The notes under the pieces are model-generated. The model ran no database searches and had not been told where the DNA came from. It saw only the letters and a list, made by a program, of their open reading frames with translations. A stretch of DNA of 64,000 nt from Pseudomonas serboccidentalis (GTDB taxonomy: Bacteria; Pseudomonadota; Gammaproteobacteria; Pseudomonadales; Pseudomonadaceae), in assembly GCF_028830055.1 (NCBI RefSeq), contig NZ_CP101655.1, positions 1,264,132 to 1,328,131 on the forward strand, in the 5' to 3' direction. Position numbers and translations under genes: made by a program. Each line of letters begins with the position of its first letter. Position 1 is the stretch's first letter. Below are positions 27,890-39,025 of this stretch, piece after piece.

Positions 27890-28564
27890 TTACATCCAGC
27901 CGCATTCCGCCATCGACAGCGGCTCCCCGTCACCCACGATGAAGTGATCCAGCACCCGCACGTCAATCAGCTCCAACGCCTTCTGCAAGCGCTTGGTCAG
28001 CAAGCGATCCGCCTGACTCGGATCAGTATTGCCCGACGGATGGTTGTGACACAGGATCACCGCCGCCGCGTTGTTGGCCAACGCGCGCTTCACAACCTCC
28101 CGAGGATGCACGCTGGTGTTGTCGATCGAGCCGCGAAACAGTGCCTCGAACGTCAGCACTTGATGCTTGGAATCGAGAAACAGGCAACCAAACACCTCGT
28201 GCGGCTCATGGCGCAGCATGGATTTGAGGTAATCGCGGACGGCTTTCGGGTTCTCCAGCGCCGTTTTTTCGCGTGAACGCTCGGCCAGGTGGCGCCTGTT
28301 CATTTCCTGAGCAGCCTGCAATTGGGCAAACTTTGCAGGCCCCAGGCCCAACTCTTTGCTGAAGGCTTCCAGATCGGCCTCAAGCAGCAAACGCAGGCTG
28401 CCAAACTGATTCAACAGATGTCGCGCCAGATCTACTGCGCTTTTTCCAGCCACTCCAGTGCGCAAAAAGATTGCCAGCAACTCGGCGTCCGAAAGACTCG
28501 CCGAACCTTGTTCCAATAACCGTTCCCGCGGTCGTTCCGCCGCAGGCCAATCGCGAATACTCAT
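27890..28564 (-). CDS. radC: RadC/JAB-domain protein
   Basis: 224 aa from ATG 28564 ([20 protein letters not shown]). N-terminal helix-hairpin-helix-like region and C-terminal JAB/MPN metal-binding motif [17 protein letters not shown] (H-x-H-P-S-G...D) near residues 170-186. Once thought a repair protein; its actual role is unclear. Divergent from coaBC, as in many gammaproteobacteria. Confidence 0.95.
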   Translation of the reverse strand: MSIRDWPAAERPRERLLEQGSASLSDAELLAIFLRTGVAGKSAVDLARHLLNQFGSLRLLLEADLEAFSKELGLGPAKFAQLQAAQEMNRRHLAERSREKTALENPKAVRDYLKSMLRHEPHEVFGCLFLDSKHQVLTFEALFRGSIDNTSVHPREVVKRALANNAAAVILCHNHPSGNTDPSQADRLLTKRLQKALELIDVRVLDHFIVGDGEPLSMAECGWM

Positions 28565-28699
28565 ACACATTCCTTGTCTGTGGGCGCCGCTGTTCCGTAG
28601 CGGTCGCTGTGATATCGTAGCCCATCTTTTTTGCGGGCGAATTCACCCTGGGGAGGGGGTTTCGCTACGTATGTCACCCACGAAATGAAAGGCAGACCT

Positions 28700-29908
28700 A
28701 TGCAGCGGCTGTATCGGAAACGCATCGTTCTGGGCGTCGGCGGCGGCATTGCGGCCTACAAGAGCGCTGATCTGGTTCGTCGCCTGATCGACCAGGGCGC
28801 CGAAGTGCGCGTGGTCATGACCCATGGCGGCGCGGAGTTCATCACCCCGCTGACCATGCAGGCCCTGTCCGGGCACCCGGTTCACCTGGATTTGCTCGAC
28901 CCGGCCGCCGAAGCCGCGATGGGCCACATCGAGCTGGCGAAGTGGGCCGATCTGGTGCTGATTGCACCGGCCACCGCCGACCTGATCGCCCGTCTGGCCC
29001 AAGGCATCGCCAACGATTTGCTGACCACTCTGGTGCTGGCCACCGACGCCGTTGTGGCCGTTGCTCCGGCAATGAACCAGGCGATGTGGCGCGACCCGGC
29101 GACCCAGGCCAACCTGCAACTCCTGGAAAGCCGTGGCCTGAAGACCTTCGGCCCGGCCTCCGGCAGCCAGGCCTGCGGTGACGTCGGCATGGGCCGGATG
29201 ATGGAAGCCACCGATCTGGCACAGTGCGCGGCGGATTGCTTCCAGCGTCAGGCGCTGACCGGCAAGCACGTGGTGATCACCGCCGGCCCGACCCAGGAAA
29301 ACATCGACCCGGTGCGCTACATCACCAACCACAGCTCCGGAAAAATGGGCTTTGCCCTCGCCGAAGCGGCGGTGGAAGCCGGCGCCCGCGTGACCCTGAT
29401 CAGCGGCCCGGTGCACCTGCCGACGCCGGATCGCGTCACGCGTATCGACGTGGTCAGTGCCCGCGACATGCTCGCCGCCTGTGAATCGGCCATCCCGTGC
29501 GACGTGTTCATCGCCTCGGCAGCGGTGGCGGACTACCGTCCGGAAGTCGTTGCCCCGCAAAAACTCAAGAAAGACCCTACAAGCGGCGACGGCTTTGTCC
29601 TGCAAATGGTGCGCAACCCGGACATCCTGGCCACCATCGCGACCCGTCCCGACCGTCCGTTCAGTGTCGGCTTCGCCGCCGAGACCGAACACCTGCTCGA
29701 CTACGCTGCACGCAAGCTCAAGGACAAGAATCTCGATTTGATCGTCGCCAACGACGTCGCCAACCCGAGCATCGGTTTCAACAGCGAAGAAAACGCCTGC
29801 AGCGTGATCGACCGTGAGCTTCACGCCACTGTTTTCGCCCAGACCAGCAAGAGCAAGATCGCTCGCCAACTGGTCACTTTTATCGCCGAACGTCTGAACC
29901 AGGTTTAA
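28700..29908 (+). CDS. coaBC: Bifunctional phosphopantothenoylcysteine decarboxylase/phosphopantothenate-cysteine ligase
   Basis: 402 aa, the CoaBC fusion; two steps of CoA synthesis. CoaC part (1-190): [27 protein letters not shown], and the active cysteine in [13 protein letters not shown]. CoaB part (190-402): [29 protein letters not shown] and the dimer/ATP region. Start ATG 28700, not the upstream in-frame region, because the sequence [20 protein letters not shown] is the conserved N-terminus. First gene of coaBC-dut. Confidence 0.97.
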   Translation: MQRLYRKRIVLGVGGGIAAYKSADLVRRLIDQGAEVRVVMTHGGAEFITPLTMQALSGHPVHLDLLDPAAEAAMGHIELAKWADLVLIAPATADLIARLAQGIANDLLTTLVLATDAVVAVAPAMNQAMWRDPATQANLQLLESRGLKTFGPASGSQACGDVGMGRMMEATDLAQCAADCFQRQALTGKHVVITAGPTQENIDPVRYITNHSSGKMGFALAEAAVEAGARVTLISGPVHLPTPDRVTRIDVVSARDMLAACESAIPCDVFIASAAVADYRPEVVAPQKLKKDPTSGDGFVLQMVRNPDILATIATRPDRPFSVGFAAETEHLLDYAARKLKDKNLDLIVANDVANPSIGFNSEENACSVIDRELHATVFAQTSKSKIARQLVTFIAERLNQV

Positions 29909-29913
29909 TTTAC

Positions 29914-30369
29914 ATGCACGCTTTGCAAGCCAAGATCCTCGACCCACGCATCGGTACCGAATTCCCGCTGCCGCAATACGCCACCCCGGGCTCCGCCGGG
30001 CTCGACCTGCGCGCCATGCTGGAACAGGACATCGTGATCAAGCCGGGTGAAACCGTGCTGATTCCTACCGGTCTGTCGGTCTACATCGGCGACCCGAACC
30101 TCGCCGCGCTGATCCTGCCGCGCTCGGGCATGGGCCATAAGCACGGCATCGTGCTGGGTAACCTCGTGGGCCTGATCGACTCCGATTACCAGGGCCCGCT
30201 GATGGTGTCCTGCTGGAACCGCGGCCAGAACGACTTCACCATGACGGTCGGCGAGCGTCTGGCGCAGCTGGTGTTGGTGCCAGTGGTCCAGGCGCACTTC
30301 GAAATGGTTGAAGAGTTCGTTGAAACCGAACGCGGCGCGGGCGGTTTCGGCCATACCGGCACCAAGTAA
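29914..30369 (+). CDS. dut: dUTP diphosphatase
   Basis: 151 aa trimeric dUTPase. All five motifs visible: [38 protein letters not shown], and the C-terminal [11 protein letters not shown]. It follows coaBC by 5 bases, the usual coaBC-dut operon. Converts dUTP to dUMP to prevent uracil in DNA. Confidence 0.97.
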   Translation: MHALQAKILDPRIGTEFPLPQYATPGSAGLDLRAMLEQDIVIKPGETVLIPTGLSVYIGDPNLAALILPRSGMGHKHGIVLGNLVGLIDSDYQGPLMVSCWNRGQNDFTMTVGERLAQLVLVPVVQAHFEMVEEFVETERGAGGFGHTGTK

Positions 30370-30673
30370 CCACATGAATATCCTGTAGGAGCTGCCGCAG
30401 GCTGCGATCTTTTGATCTTGATCTTAAAAAACCAAAGTCAAAGGATCGCAGCCTTCGGCAGCTCCTACAGGGGAAATTTGTGCATTTTCAACGACAGGTT
30501 TTAACACCGTAAATCAAGGTTTTGCCGGCCGAAAGCCACGCCCGCCGAGACATCATGGCCCTTTCATACCACGAACTCTGCGTGGAAAACGCCGTCATAC
30601 CCTTCAGTTTGAGCCTGCCGCCGAGTGAATCGTCGGTCTGTCCCGCCACTTTCGAGATGGAGCACTTCCGCAG
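30370..30673. other. 304 bp dut-algC gap: REP pair and algC promoter region
   Basis: Contains the REP pair at 30383-30472 and then about 200 bases with no REP or gene that should hold the algC promoter. I do not see a convincing AlgR site by eye. A GGAG sits 11 bases before the algC ATG. Confidence 0.7.
30383..30472. repeat. REP pair (type A)
   Basis: Arms CTGTAGGAGCTGCCGCAGGC and complement (with GGATCG in place of AGATCG) around an AT-rich centre, between dut and algC, which are in the same direction. Confidence 0.9.
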
Positions 30674-32071
30674 ATGAGCACCCCAGCCAAGATCGCCCCG
30701 AAGCTTCCTGACAGCATCTTCCGCGCCTATGACATTCGCGGCACCGTGCCGGAATTCCTCAATGCCGAAACCGCCTACTGGATCGGTCGCGCCATCGGTT
30801 CGCAGAGCCTGGCCCAGGGCGAGCCGAACGTGTCGGTCGGCCGTGACGGCCGCCTGTCCGGCCCGGAGCTGGTCGCCGAGCTGATCCGCGGTATCGCAGA
30901 GAGCGGCTGCCACGTCAGCGATGCAGGCCTGGTCCCGACACCGGCGCTGTACTACGCGGCCAACGTCCTGGCTGGCAAGTCGGGGGTGATGCTCACCGGC
31001 AGCCATAACCCGTCGAACTACAACGGCTTCAAGATCGTGATCGCCGGCGACACCCTCGCCAACGAGCAGATCCAGGTGCTGCACGAGCGCATCAAGACCA
31101 ATGACCTGACCAGCGGTCAGGGCAGCGTGACCCAGGTCGAGATCCTTGACCGCTACACCACCGAAATCGTTCGGGACGTCAAACTGGCCCGACGCCTGAA
31201 AGTCGTGGTCGACTGCGGCAACGGCGCAGCCGGCGTGATCGCCCCGCAACTGATCGAAGCGCTGAACTGCGAAGTTATCCCGCTGTTCTGCGAAGTCGAC
31301 GGCAACTTCCCCAACCATCACCCGGACCCGGGCAAGCCTGAAAACCTCGTCGACCTGATCGCCAAGGTCAAGGAAACCAACGCCGATATCGGCCTGGCCT
31401 TCGATGGCGACGGCGACCGTGTCGGCGTGGTGACCAACACCGGCAGCATCGTCTACCCGGACCGCCTGCTGATGCTGTTCGCCCGCGACGTGGTGGCGCG
31501 CAACCCGGACGCGGAAATCATCTTCGACGTCAAATGCACCCGCCGCCTGGTGCCGCTGATCAAGGAATACGGCGGTCGCCCGCTAATGTGGAAGACCGGT
31601 CATTCGTTGATCAAAAAGAAAATGAAACAATCCGGTGCTCTATTGGCCGGAGAAATGAGCGGGCACATCTTCTTCAAGGAGCGCTGGTTCGGTTTCGACG
31701 ATGGCATCTACAGCGCCGCGCGCCTGCTGGAGATCCTCAGCAAGGAAAAATCCACCGCCGAAGAACTGTTTGCGACCTTCCCGAACGATATTTCTACGCC
31801 AGAAATCAATATCCATGTGACCGAAGAGAGCAAATTCAGCATCATTGATGCACTGCACGACGCACAGTGGGGCGCAGGCGCTGACCTGACCACCATCGAC
31901 GGCGTGCGGGTCGATTACGCCAAAGGCTGGGGCCTGGTGCGCGCGTCCAACACCACACCGGTGCTGGTGCTGCGCTTCGAGGCCGATGACGAGGCTGAAT
32001 TGCAGCGCATCAAGGATGTGTTCCACGCCCAACTGAAACGCGTTGCACCTGATCTCCAACTACCGTTCTGA
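30674..32071 (+). CDS. algC: Phosphomannomutase/phosphoglucomutase
   Basis: 465 aa. Interconverts hexose 1- and 6-phosphates for alginate, LPS core and rhamnolipid precursors. The active phosphoserine lies in MLTGSHNPSNYNGFK, the metal site in AFDGDGDRVGV, the sugar loop in GEMSGHIFF, and the phosphate-binding loop in RASNTTPVLVLRFE. The sequence follows P. aeruginosa AlgC closely throughout. Start ATG 30674; some genomes annotate a much longer algC with an N-terminal membrane extension, but no such frame is evident upstream here. Confidence 0.97.
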   Translation: MSTPAKIAPKLPDSIFRAYDIRGTVPEFLNAETAYWIGRAIGSQSLAQGEPNVSVGRDGRLSGPELVAELIRGIAESGCHVSDAGLVPTPALYYAANVLAGKSGVMLTGSHNPSNYNGFKIVIAGDTLANEQIQVLHERIKTNDLTSGQGSVTQVEILDRYTTEIVRDVKLARRLKVVVDCGNGAAGVIAPQLIEALNCEVIPLFCEVDGNFPNHHPDPGKPENLVDLIAKVKETNADIGLAFDGDGDRVGVVTNTGSIVYPDRLLMLFARDVVARNPDAEIIFDVKCTRRLVPLIKEYGGRPLMWKTGHSLIKKKMKQSGALLAGEMSGHIFFKERWFGFDDGIYSAARLLEILSKEKSTAEELFATFPNDISTPEINIHVTEESKFSIIDALHDAQWGAGADLTTIDGVRVDYAKGWGLVRASNTTPVLVLRFEADDEAELQRIKDVFHAQLKRVAPDLQLPF

Positions 32072-32088
32072 TTCACCCGGAGCCCTGA

Positions 32089-32994
<906 letters not shown>

Positions 32995-33006
32995 TCGCTG
33001 ATCACG

Positions 33007-33096
33007 TAAAAGATCGCAGCCTGCGACAGCGTCTAAAAAGCGGAATTTCAGTCGTATGAATTCCCTGTAGGAGCTGACGAAGTCTGCGATCTTTTT
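33007..33096. repeat. Degenerate REP pair (type A)
   Basis: Left arm AAAAGATCGCAGCCTGCGAC and right arm TGTAGGAGCTGACGAAGTCT only partly match; the left arm ends early (AGCGTCTAAAAA). Between argB and the small zinc-ribbon gene. Confidence 0.75.
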
Positions 33097-33198
33097 TGTG
33101 CGCGAGAGAAATGTCCGACGCTCATCAACGAAGCGTCCGACATCGCGACAGCAACAATCTCCATAGGATCTTCCCTGAATCCACAGGAGATCTTCCCC

Positions 33199-33411
33199 AT
33201 GCAAAAAAACCACGTACCTTACGGCAGCGACGTTTCAGCAGGCACCTATGAATGTGCAGACTGTGGACGCGAATATTCCAACCAGTCGAAAACCTCGCTG
33301 CCACCCTGCCCCGACTACAAACCCAGCACCCATGTGCTCAATGGCTGGAATATCTTGAGCGGCCAGGGCGATGCTGCGGCGGATCCGTATCCGGATCAGT
33401 CTTCCAAATAA
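33199..33411 (+). CDS. Small zinc-ribbon-like protein
   Basis: 70 aa with GGAGA upstream. One CxxC in YECADCGREYSN and a further Cys in LPPCPDYKP give a rubredoxin/zinc-ribbon look, though a full four-cysteine site is missing (three cysteines in this chain). Function unknown. First of three short plus-strand genes filling the argB-pyrE interval. Confidence 0.75.
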   Translation: MQKNHVPYGSDVSAGTYECADCGREYSNQSKTSLPPCPDYKPSTHVLNGWNILSGQGDAAADPYPDQSSK

Positions 33412-33428
33412 TCGCGGAGGCCCGAACC

Positions 33429-34001
33429 ATGCAGATCTCGTTCACGATCGACGCCAACGCTTTCGAGCTGGAACAAAAGGAACCGGTTAAGAAAACCTTG
33501 CGCATCGGCGATGCGGATATCGCCCACGCCCTCCAGCGCATCGCCAAGGCCAGCCTGACCGAATACCTGAAAATGCTGGTCGAGGGCGGCATGCCCAGCC
33601 GGGCCGATGAGGCCAAGCAGGATCGCCTGCTTTACCTGATTCAAAGCTACTTCGGGCAGACCTTGCCAACAGAATCGCAAATCTCGACGATCTTCCAGCT
33701 GACTCAAAGCCAAAGCAAAACCCTGCTGAAAAACACCGTGTCGCGCTTTCGTAATCAGCTCGACGACATCCTGCAGCACAGCATGCGCGCGGTCGTAGCG
33801 TCTGCGGAACACGCAAAAGATATCTATCTGGTCGTCATCAGTTCGGACGTAATTCGCGATGAGCTGAACATGCTGATCACGCAAAACGAACCAACGTTTA
33901 AACCCATCATCAAGCGCAAAGGCAGCGCCGGGCAGTTTGAGATCAGCGAGGACTCCCACGATTTGTTGTGCGCAACGTTGGGACTCAATGCCGTTCAGTG
34001 A
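33429..34001 (+). CDS. Unknown cytosolic protein with possible helix-turn-helix
   Basis: 190 aa, not recognised. Starts MQISFTIDANAFELEQKEPV. The centre, LPTESQISTIFQLTQSQSKT followed by LLKNTVSRFRNQLDDILQ, looks like a winged helix or tri-helical DNA-binding unit (about residues 79-116). C-terminal KDIYLVVISSDVIRDELNML could be an oligomer or ligand domain. GGAGG precedes the start. Codon use is less GC-rich than the flanking core genes. It overlaps the next gene by 14 bases, so the two are made together. Confidence 0.75.
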   Translation: MQISFTIDANAFELEQKEPVKKTLRIGDADIAHALQRIAKASLTEYLKMLVEGGMPSRADEAKQDRLLYLIQSYFGQTLPTESQISTIFQLTQSQSKTLLKNTVSRFRNQLDDILQHSMRAVVASAEHAKDIYLVVISSDVIRDELNMLITQNEPTFKPIIKRKGSAGQFEISEDSHDLLCATLGLNAVQ

Positions 34002-34371
34002 CATCGTCGCGGTCAGCGGCTTGCTGCTGACCTTGACCACCTTCATGTTCAATCTGGCTTGGCCGACGCTCAATGAGGCGTTGGCGCTGGATGAATATCA
34101 AACAGGTCCGCAAAACAAAAAACGCAGCCGCGAGAAGATCAAGAATGCTGTTTATTGGCGTGCGCTGCCGCTGACAGGCGCCTTTGCAGCGCTGTTTTAC
34201 GTCAACCTGCCGGCCGCCGTAGGCATTTTTTGCAGCAGTACATTGGATCTATGGGATTTTGATGTTGATCGCACGCTTTACGTGATGGTGGTGCTGGCGC
34301 TTTTGGCTTTTGCACTGATCAACGCACGCCTGACGCTGAAATTACTGAAAAAGTGGCGAAACCTGCGGTGA
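33988..34371 (+). CDS. Unknown small membrane protein
   Basis: 127 aa. Start ATG 33988 lies inside the end of the previous gene (14-base overlap, translational coupling). Three predicted membrane segments: MPFSDIVAVSGLLLTLTTFM, YWRALPLTGAFAALFYVNLP and YVMVVLALLAFALINARLTL, joined by a charged cytoplasmic loop (QNKKRSREKIKN). No family recognised. With the preceding gene it forms a cytosolic-plus-membrane pair. Confidence 0.75.
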   Translation: MPFSDIVAVSGLLLTLTTFMFNLAWPTLNEALALDEYQTGPQNKKRSREKIKNAVYWRALPLTGAFAALFYVNLPAAVGIFCSSTLDLWDFDVDRTLYVMVVLALLAFALINARLTLKLLKKWRNLR

Positions 34372-34379
34372 ACGCAAAC

Positions 34380-34421
34380 AAAAAGACCCCGCTCAGCCTG
34401 ACTGAACGGGGTCTTTGTTTG
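34380..34421. terminator. Bidirectional Rho-independent terminator
   Basis: AAAAGACCCCG-TTCAG/CTCAG-CGGGGTCTTT: a long GC stem between the unknown membrane gene and convergent pyrE, with A- and T-rich flanks on both sides. Confidence 0.92.
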
Positions 34422-34434
34422 CCTGCGGGCGCGA

Positions 34435-35079
34435 TTACACGCCGAACTGGGCGCGATACGCTTCCACGGCCGGCAGATGCTGTTTGAGCTGCGGATCATC
34501 CGCGAGGAACTCCAGCACCTGGTTCAGCGAAACGATGCTGATCACCGGGATACCGAAGTCACGCTCGACTTCCTGAATTGCCGACAACTCGCCGTTGCCA
34601 CGCTCCTGACGGTTCAGGGCGATCAGCACACCCGCGGCCTTGGCGCCTTCCTGGGACGCGATGATCTGCATCACTTCGCGGATTGCGGTGCCGGCGGTAA
34701 TTACATCGTCGATGATCAGCACGTCGCCAGTCAGCGGCGCGCCAACCAGACTGCCACCTTCGCCGTGGGCCTTGGCTTCCTTGCGGTTGAAACACCATGG
34801 CAGGTCACGGTTGTGGTGCTCGGCCAGCGCGACGGCGGTGGTCGCCGCCAGCGGGATGCCTTTGTAGGCCGGGCCGAACAGCACGTCGAACGCAATGCCG
34901 CTCTCGACAATGGCTGCCGCGTAGAAACGCCCCAGCTGCGCCAGGGCCGAGCCCGAGTTGAACAGGCCGGCGTTGAAGAAGTAAGGACTGGTGCGCCCGG
35001 ACTTCAGGGTGAACTCACCGAAGCGCAAAACGCCGCGATCGATGGCAAAACGAATGAAATCGCGCTGATACGCTTGCAT
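34435..35079 (-). CDS. pyrE: Orotate phosphoribosyltransferase
   Basis: 214 aa from ATG 35079 ([20 protein letters not shown]). Converts orotate and PRPP to OMP in pyrimidine synthesis. PRPP loop [18 protein letters not shown] and [20 protein letters not shown] are diagnostic. Divergent from crc, as in PAO1. Confidence 0.97.
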   Translation of the reverse strand: MQAYQRDFIRFAIDRGVLRFGEFTLKSGRTSPYFFNAGLFNSGSALAQLGRFYAAAIVESGIAFDVLFGPAYKGIPLAATTAVALAEHHNRDLPWCFNRKEAKAHGEGGSLVGAPLTGDVLIIDDVITAGTAIREVMQIIASQEGAKAAGVLIALNRQERGNGELSAIQEVERDFGIPVISIVSLNQVLEFLADDPQLKQHLPAVEAYRAQFGV

Positions 35080-35106
35080 GAAAAAAACCCCAAATACCAC
35101 GGATTT

Positions 35107-35139
35107 AGCTAATTAGCTTGACGCCGTGTATCATACACG
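35107..35139. promoter_or_regulatory. Palindromes in the pyrE-crc divergent promoter
   Basis: Two adjacent perfect palindromes, AGCTAATTAGCT (35107-35118) and CGTGTATCATACACG (35125-35139, odd-centred), with TTGACG between them that could be a -35 element. Confidence 0.5.
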
Positions 35140-35161
35140 CACGCGATTTTTGGGGCCATTT

Positions 35162-35941
35162 ATGCGGATCATCAGTGTGAACGTCAATGGTATTCAGGCT
35201 GCAGTCGAGCGTGGTTTGCTCAGTTGGCTGCAAGCACAGAATGCCGACGTCATCTGCCTGCAGGACACCCGTGCCTCCGCCTTTGAACTGGATGACCCAG
35301 CCTTCCAACTGGATGGCTACTTCCTTTATGCCTGCGATGCTGAAGTCCCTGCCCAAGGTGGCGTGGCTTTGTATTCGCGGTTGCAACCGAAGGCTGTCAT
35401 CAGCGGTCTCGGTTTCGAGACGGCCGACCGCTACGGGCGCTACCTGCAAGCAGATTTCGACAAAGTCAGTATTGCCACCTTGCTGCTCCCTTCGGGGATG
35501 AACGGCGATGAGGACTTGAACCAGAAGTTCAAGCTCATGGACGACTTCGGCAAGTACCTGGACAAACAGCGGCGCAAACGTCGCGAGTACATTTATTGTG
35601 GCTCGCTGTACGTGGCGCAGCAGAAGCTCGACATCAAGAACTGGCGCGACAGCCAGCAATCCCCGGGCTTCCTGGCGCCAGAACGCGCCTGGATGGACGA
35701 GATTGTCGGCAACATGGGCTATGTCGATGCGCTGCGCGAAGTCAGCCGCGAAGGCGACCAATACAGCTGGTGGCCGGACAACGAACAGGCCGAGATGCTG
35801 AATCTGGGCTGGCGCTTCGATTACCAGTTGCTGACCCCAGGCCTGCGACGCTTCGTGCGCAGCGCACGCCTGCCGCGTCAGCCACGGTTCTCGCAGCACG
35901 CGCCGCTGATCGTCGACTACGACTGGACGCTGACCATCTAA
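35162..35941 (+). CDS. crc: Catabolite repression control protein Crc
   Basis: 259 aa. Exonuclease III/EEP fold, MRIISVNVNGIQAAVERGLL onwards, but catalytic positions are changed as in known Crc (LQDTRASAF where nucleases carry LQETK; SQHAPLIVDYDW at the end). Works with Hfq to block translation of mRNAs with CA-motifs during growth on preferred carbon sources. ATG 35162 is chosen over an upstream in-frame Met. Confidence 0.97.
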   Translation: MRIISVNVNGIQAAVERGLLSWLQAQNADVICLQDTRASAFELDDPAFQLDGYFLYACDAEVPAQGGVALYSRLQPKAVISGLGFETADRYGRYLQADFDKVSIATLLLPSGMNGDEDLNQKFKLMDDFGKYLDKQRRKRREYIYCGSLYVAQQKLDIKNWRDSQQSPGFLAPERAWMDEIVGNMGYVDALREVSREGDQYSWWPDNEQAEMLNLGWRFDYQLLTPGLRRFVRSARLPRQPRFSQHAPLIVDYDWTLTI

Positions 35942-35959
35942 GCGTCGATTCGTGGATGC

Positions 35960-35990
35960 AAAAAAGCCGACATCGCTGTCGGCTTTTTTG
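35960..35990 (+). terminator. Rho-independent terminator of crc
   Basis: AAAAAAGCCGACA-TCGC-TGTCGGCTTTTTT about 20 bases after the crc stop. Confidence 0.93.
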
Positions 35991-36012
35991 TGCGCGCTGA
36001 TTTTTGCCGCTC

Positions 36013-36104
36013 TGTGGGAGCGGGCTTGCTCGCGATGGCGATATTCCTGTCACGGATACAGCGACTGACAGACCGCTATCGCGAGCAGGCTCACGCCTAC
36101 AAGG
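36013..36104. repeat. REP pair (type B)
   Basis: Arms TGTGGGAGCGGGCTTGCTCG and GCGAGCAGGCTCACGCCTAC around about 45 bases, between convergent crc and the DUF4870 gene. Confidence 0.88.
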
Positions 36105-36120
36105 GGATTTGCACTGGTTA

Positions 36121-36489
36121 TTATTTGATCAACCGCCAAGTGAAAGGGTAACGGTAAGGAAACCCCTCATTAGCCTTCACCCCGGCAATGATCGTCAGCA
36201 CCAGTGCACCGATGGCCAGCAGACCCAGCAGGAAGAAGCCAATGATCAACACCATCAGCAGCAGACAGATCGCGGCAGCAATCGCCACGGTGATCTGAAA
36301 GTTCAGCGCTTCCTTGCCCTGGGCATCGATGAACGGATCGGTTTCGCGCTTCATCTGCCACAGGATCAACGGCCCGATCAGGTTGCCGAACGGAATCCAG
36401 ATCCCCAGCAAGGCGGACAAGTGACAAAACATCGCCCACTGGCGAACCTCCTGGCTCGGTTTGGGCAGTAACTCTTGCTCATCACTCAT
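36121..36489 (-). CDS. DUF4870/Tic20-like membrane protein
   Basis: 122 aa. Two to three membrane helices after a soluble start: WAMFCHLSALLGIWIPFGNL, then FQITVAIAAAICLLLMVLII and GLLAIGALVLTIIAGVKA. The FIDAQGKEALNFQ segment is the DUF4870 signature. The gene is immediately downstream of rph (29 bases), so probably cotranscribed. Function unknown. Confidence 0.9.
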   Translation of the reverse strand: MSDEQELLPKPSQEVRQWAMFCHLSALLGIWIPFGNLIGPLILWQMKRETDPFIDAQGKEALNFQITVAIAAAICLLLMVLIIGFFLLGLLAIGALVLTIIAGVKANEGFPYRYPFTWRLIK

Positions 36490-36518
36490 CGCGTCCTCCT
36501 TGCGGGTTACGAACCTGC

Positions 36519-37241
36519 TCAGTCGGCCAGTGCAGCCTGTTGCAGTTCGAAGATTTCGTTCATGCCTTTCTTGGCCAGTTCCAGCATGGCGTTCAGCTCT
36601 TCAGGCTGGAACGGCGCGCCTTCAGCGGTGCCCTGAACTTCAATGAAGCCACCGGTGCTGGTCATCACCACGTTGAGGTCGGTCTCGGCGGCGGAATCTT
36701 CAAGATAGTCCAGATCCAGCACCGGCTCGCCCTGATACATACCGACCGACACCGCGCCGATCATTTGCTTGAGCGGGTCGCCGCCTTTCAGGCCGCCGCG
36801 CTTCTTGATCACTTTCAGTGCATCGACCAGTGCCACCATGGCGCCGGTGATCGACGCGGTACGGGTGCCGCCGTCAGCCTGGATCACGTCGCAGTCGACG
36901 TACAGGGTCACGTCGCCCAGCTTGGACATATCCAGCGCAGCGCGCAGGGAACGGCCGATCAGACGCTGGATTTCCAGGGTACGGCCACCCTGCTTGCCAC
37001 GGCTCGCTTCACGCTGGTTACGCTCGCCAGTGGCGCGCGGCAGCATGCCGTATTCGGCGGTCAACCAGCCCTGGCCCTGGCCTTTGAGGAAACGCGGCAC
37101 GCCGTTTTCGACGCTGACGGTGCAGATGACTTTGGTATCACCGAATTCGACCAGTACGGATCCCTCGGCGTGTTTGGTGTAGTTGCGGGTAATGCGGATC
37201 GAGCGAAGCTGATCGGCAGCGCGACCACTTGGACGTTTCAT
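36519..37241 (-). CDS. rph: Ribonuclease PH
   Basis: 240 aa from ATG 37241 ([20 protein letters not shown]). A phosphorolytic 3'-5' exoribonuclease that trims tRNA 3' ends. [40 protein letters not shown], and [19 protein letters not shown] are classical. Upstream in-frame starts as far as 37295 are not needed. Confidence 0.97.
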   Translation of the reverse strand: MKRPSGRAADQLRSIRITRNYTKHAEGSVLVEFGDTKVICTVSVENGVPRFLKGQGQGWLTAEYGMLPRATGERNQREASRGKQGGRTLEIQRLIGRSLRAALDMSKLGDVTLYVDCDVIQADGGTRTASITGAMVALVDALKVIKKRGGLKGGDPLKQMIGAVSVGMYQGEPVLDLDYLEDSAAETDLNVVMTSTGGFIEVQGTAEGAPFQPEELNAMLELAKKGMNEIFELQQAALAD

Positions 37242-37511
37242 AGGGAATACCTGTACTGGGGACGGAAAACTGCCGAGCATTATAGAGCGCTGCACCGCGC
37301 CTGGGCACGGGTTAAAAATTCCGGCTGTCGACCCAAGGCCCTGAAACGCGCATAACCGACGGCCTGCAGCCCTTTGTCACACCGTGTGTTTGGGCGCATC
37401 CGCCGCACTGCGCTACAATCCTGCGCCTTTGCTGCCAGTCGGCTTAAATTCATTGATATCGAGCCTGCGGAACATCCCTTCTGCGCCGATCTGCATTGCG
37501 AGGTCACCGCC

Positions 37512-38375
37512 ATGGTGCACAGCATGACCGCCTTCGCCCGCGTCGAGAAAGCCGGCGTCCAGGGCACCCTGAGCTGGGAGCTGCGCTCGGTCAACAGCCG
37601 CTATCTCGAACCGCACCTGCGCCTGCCGGAGTCGTTCCGCGACCTCGAAGGCGCCGTGCGTGAAGCGCTGCGCCAGGGCCTGTCGCGGGGCAAACTGGAA
37701 TGCACCCTGCGCTTTACCGAAGAAAGCACCGGCAAGCCGCTGCAAGTCGACCGCGAACGCGCTGCGCAACTGGTCGCCGCTGCCGAAACGGTTGCCGGCC
37801 TGATCAAGAACCCGGCGGCGCTGAACCCACTGGAAGTGCTGGCCTGGCCTGGCGTGCTGGTGGCCGATGCTACTGACCCGCAAGCGCTGAACGCCGAGGC
37901 ACTGGCACTGTTCAATCAAGGCCTCAAGGAGCTCAAGGCCGGCCGCGAGCGCGAAGGCGCGGAGCTGGCACGCCTGATCAACGAGCGCCTGACCTCCATT
38001 GAAGAGGATGTCGTGACCCTGCGCGAACTGGTGCCGCAGATGCTCGCGACCCAACGCCAGAAAGTCCTCGACCGCTTCGCCGACATGAAGGCCGAGCTGG
38101 ACCCGCAGCGCCTGGAACAGGAAATGGTCATGCTCGCGCAAAAGAGCGATGTGGCCGAAGAACTGGATCGCCTGAGCACCCACATCATCGAAGTTCGCCG
38201 GGTGCTCAAGTCCGGCGGTGCCGCCGGTCGGCGCCTGGACTTCCTGATGCAGGAACTCAACCGCGAAGCCAACACACTGGGCTCCAAGGCCTTCGACCCG
38301 CGCAGCACCCAAGCCGCCGTCAACCTCAAGGTGTTGATCGAGCAGATGCGCGAACAAGTGCAGAATATTGAGTAA
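37512..38375 (+). CDS. yicC: YicC-family endoribonuclease
   Basis: 287 aa. MVHSMTAFARVEKAGVQGTL is the hallmark YicC N-terminus (S-M-T-A/G-F-A/G-R); the C-terminal DUF1732 part has LSTHIIEVRRVLKSGGAAGR and LDFLMQELNREANTLGSKA. YicC proteins have recently been characterised as endoribonucleases. Start ATG 37512. Operon-like with gmk (12 bases apart). Confidence 0.95.
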   Translation: MVHSMTAFARVEKAGVQGTLSWELRSVNSRYLEPHLRLPESFRDLEGAVREALRQGLSRGKLECTLRFTEESTGKPLQVDRERAAQLVAAAETVAGLIKNPAALNPLEVLAWPGVLVADATDPQALNAEALALFNQGLKELKAGREREGAELARLINERLTSIEEDVVTLRELVPQMLATQRQKVLDRFADMKAELDPQRLEQEMVMLAQKSDVAEELDRLSTHIIEVRRVLKSGGAAGRRLDFLMQELNREANTLGSKAFDPRSTQAAVNLKVLIEQMREQVQNIE

Positions 38376-39008
<633 letters not shown>

Positions 39009-39025
39009 ACAGCTCTTCCCAAAAC

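Noticed and set aside
35162..35941. Crc as an active exonuclease III
   Set aside because: Changed catalytic positions (LQDTR) and context with pyrE identify the non-nuclease Crc.
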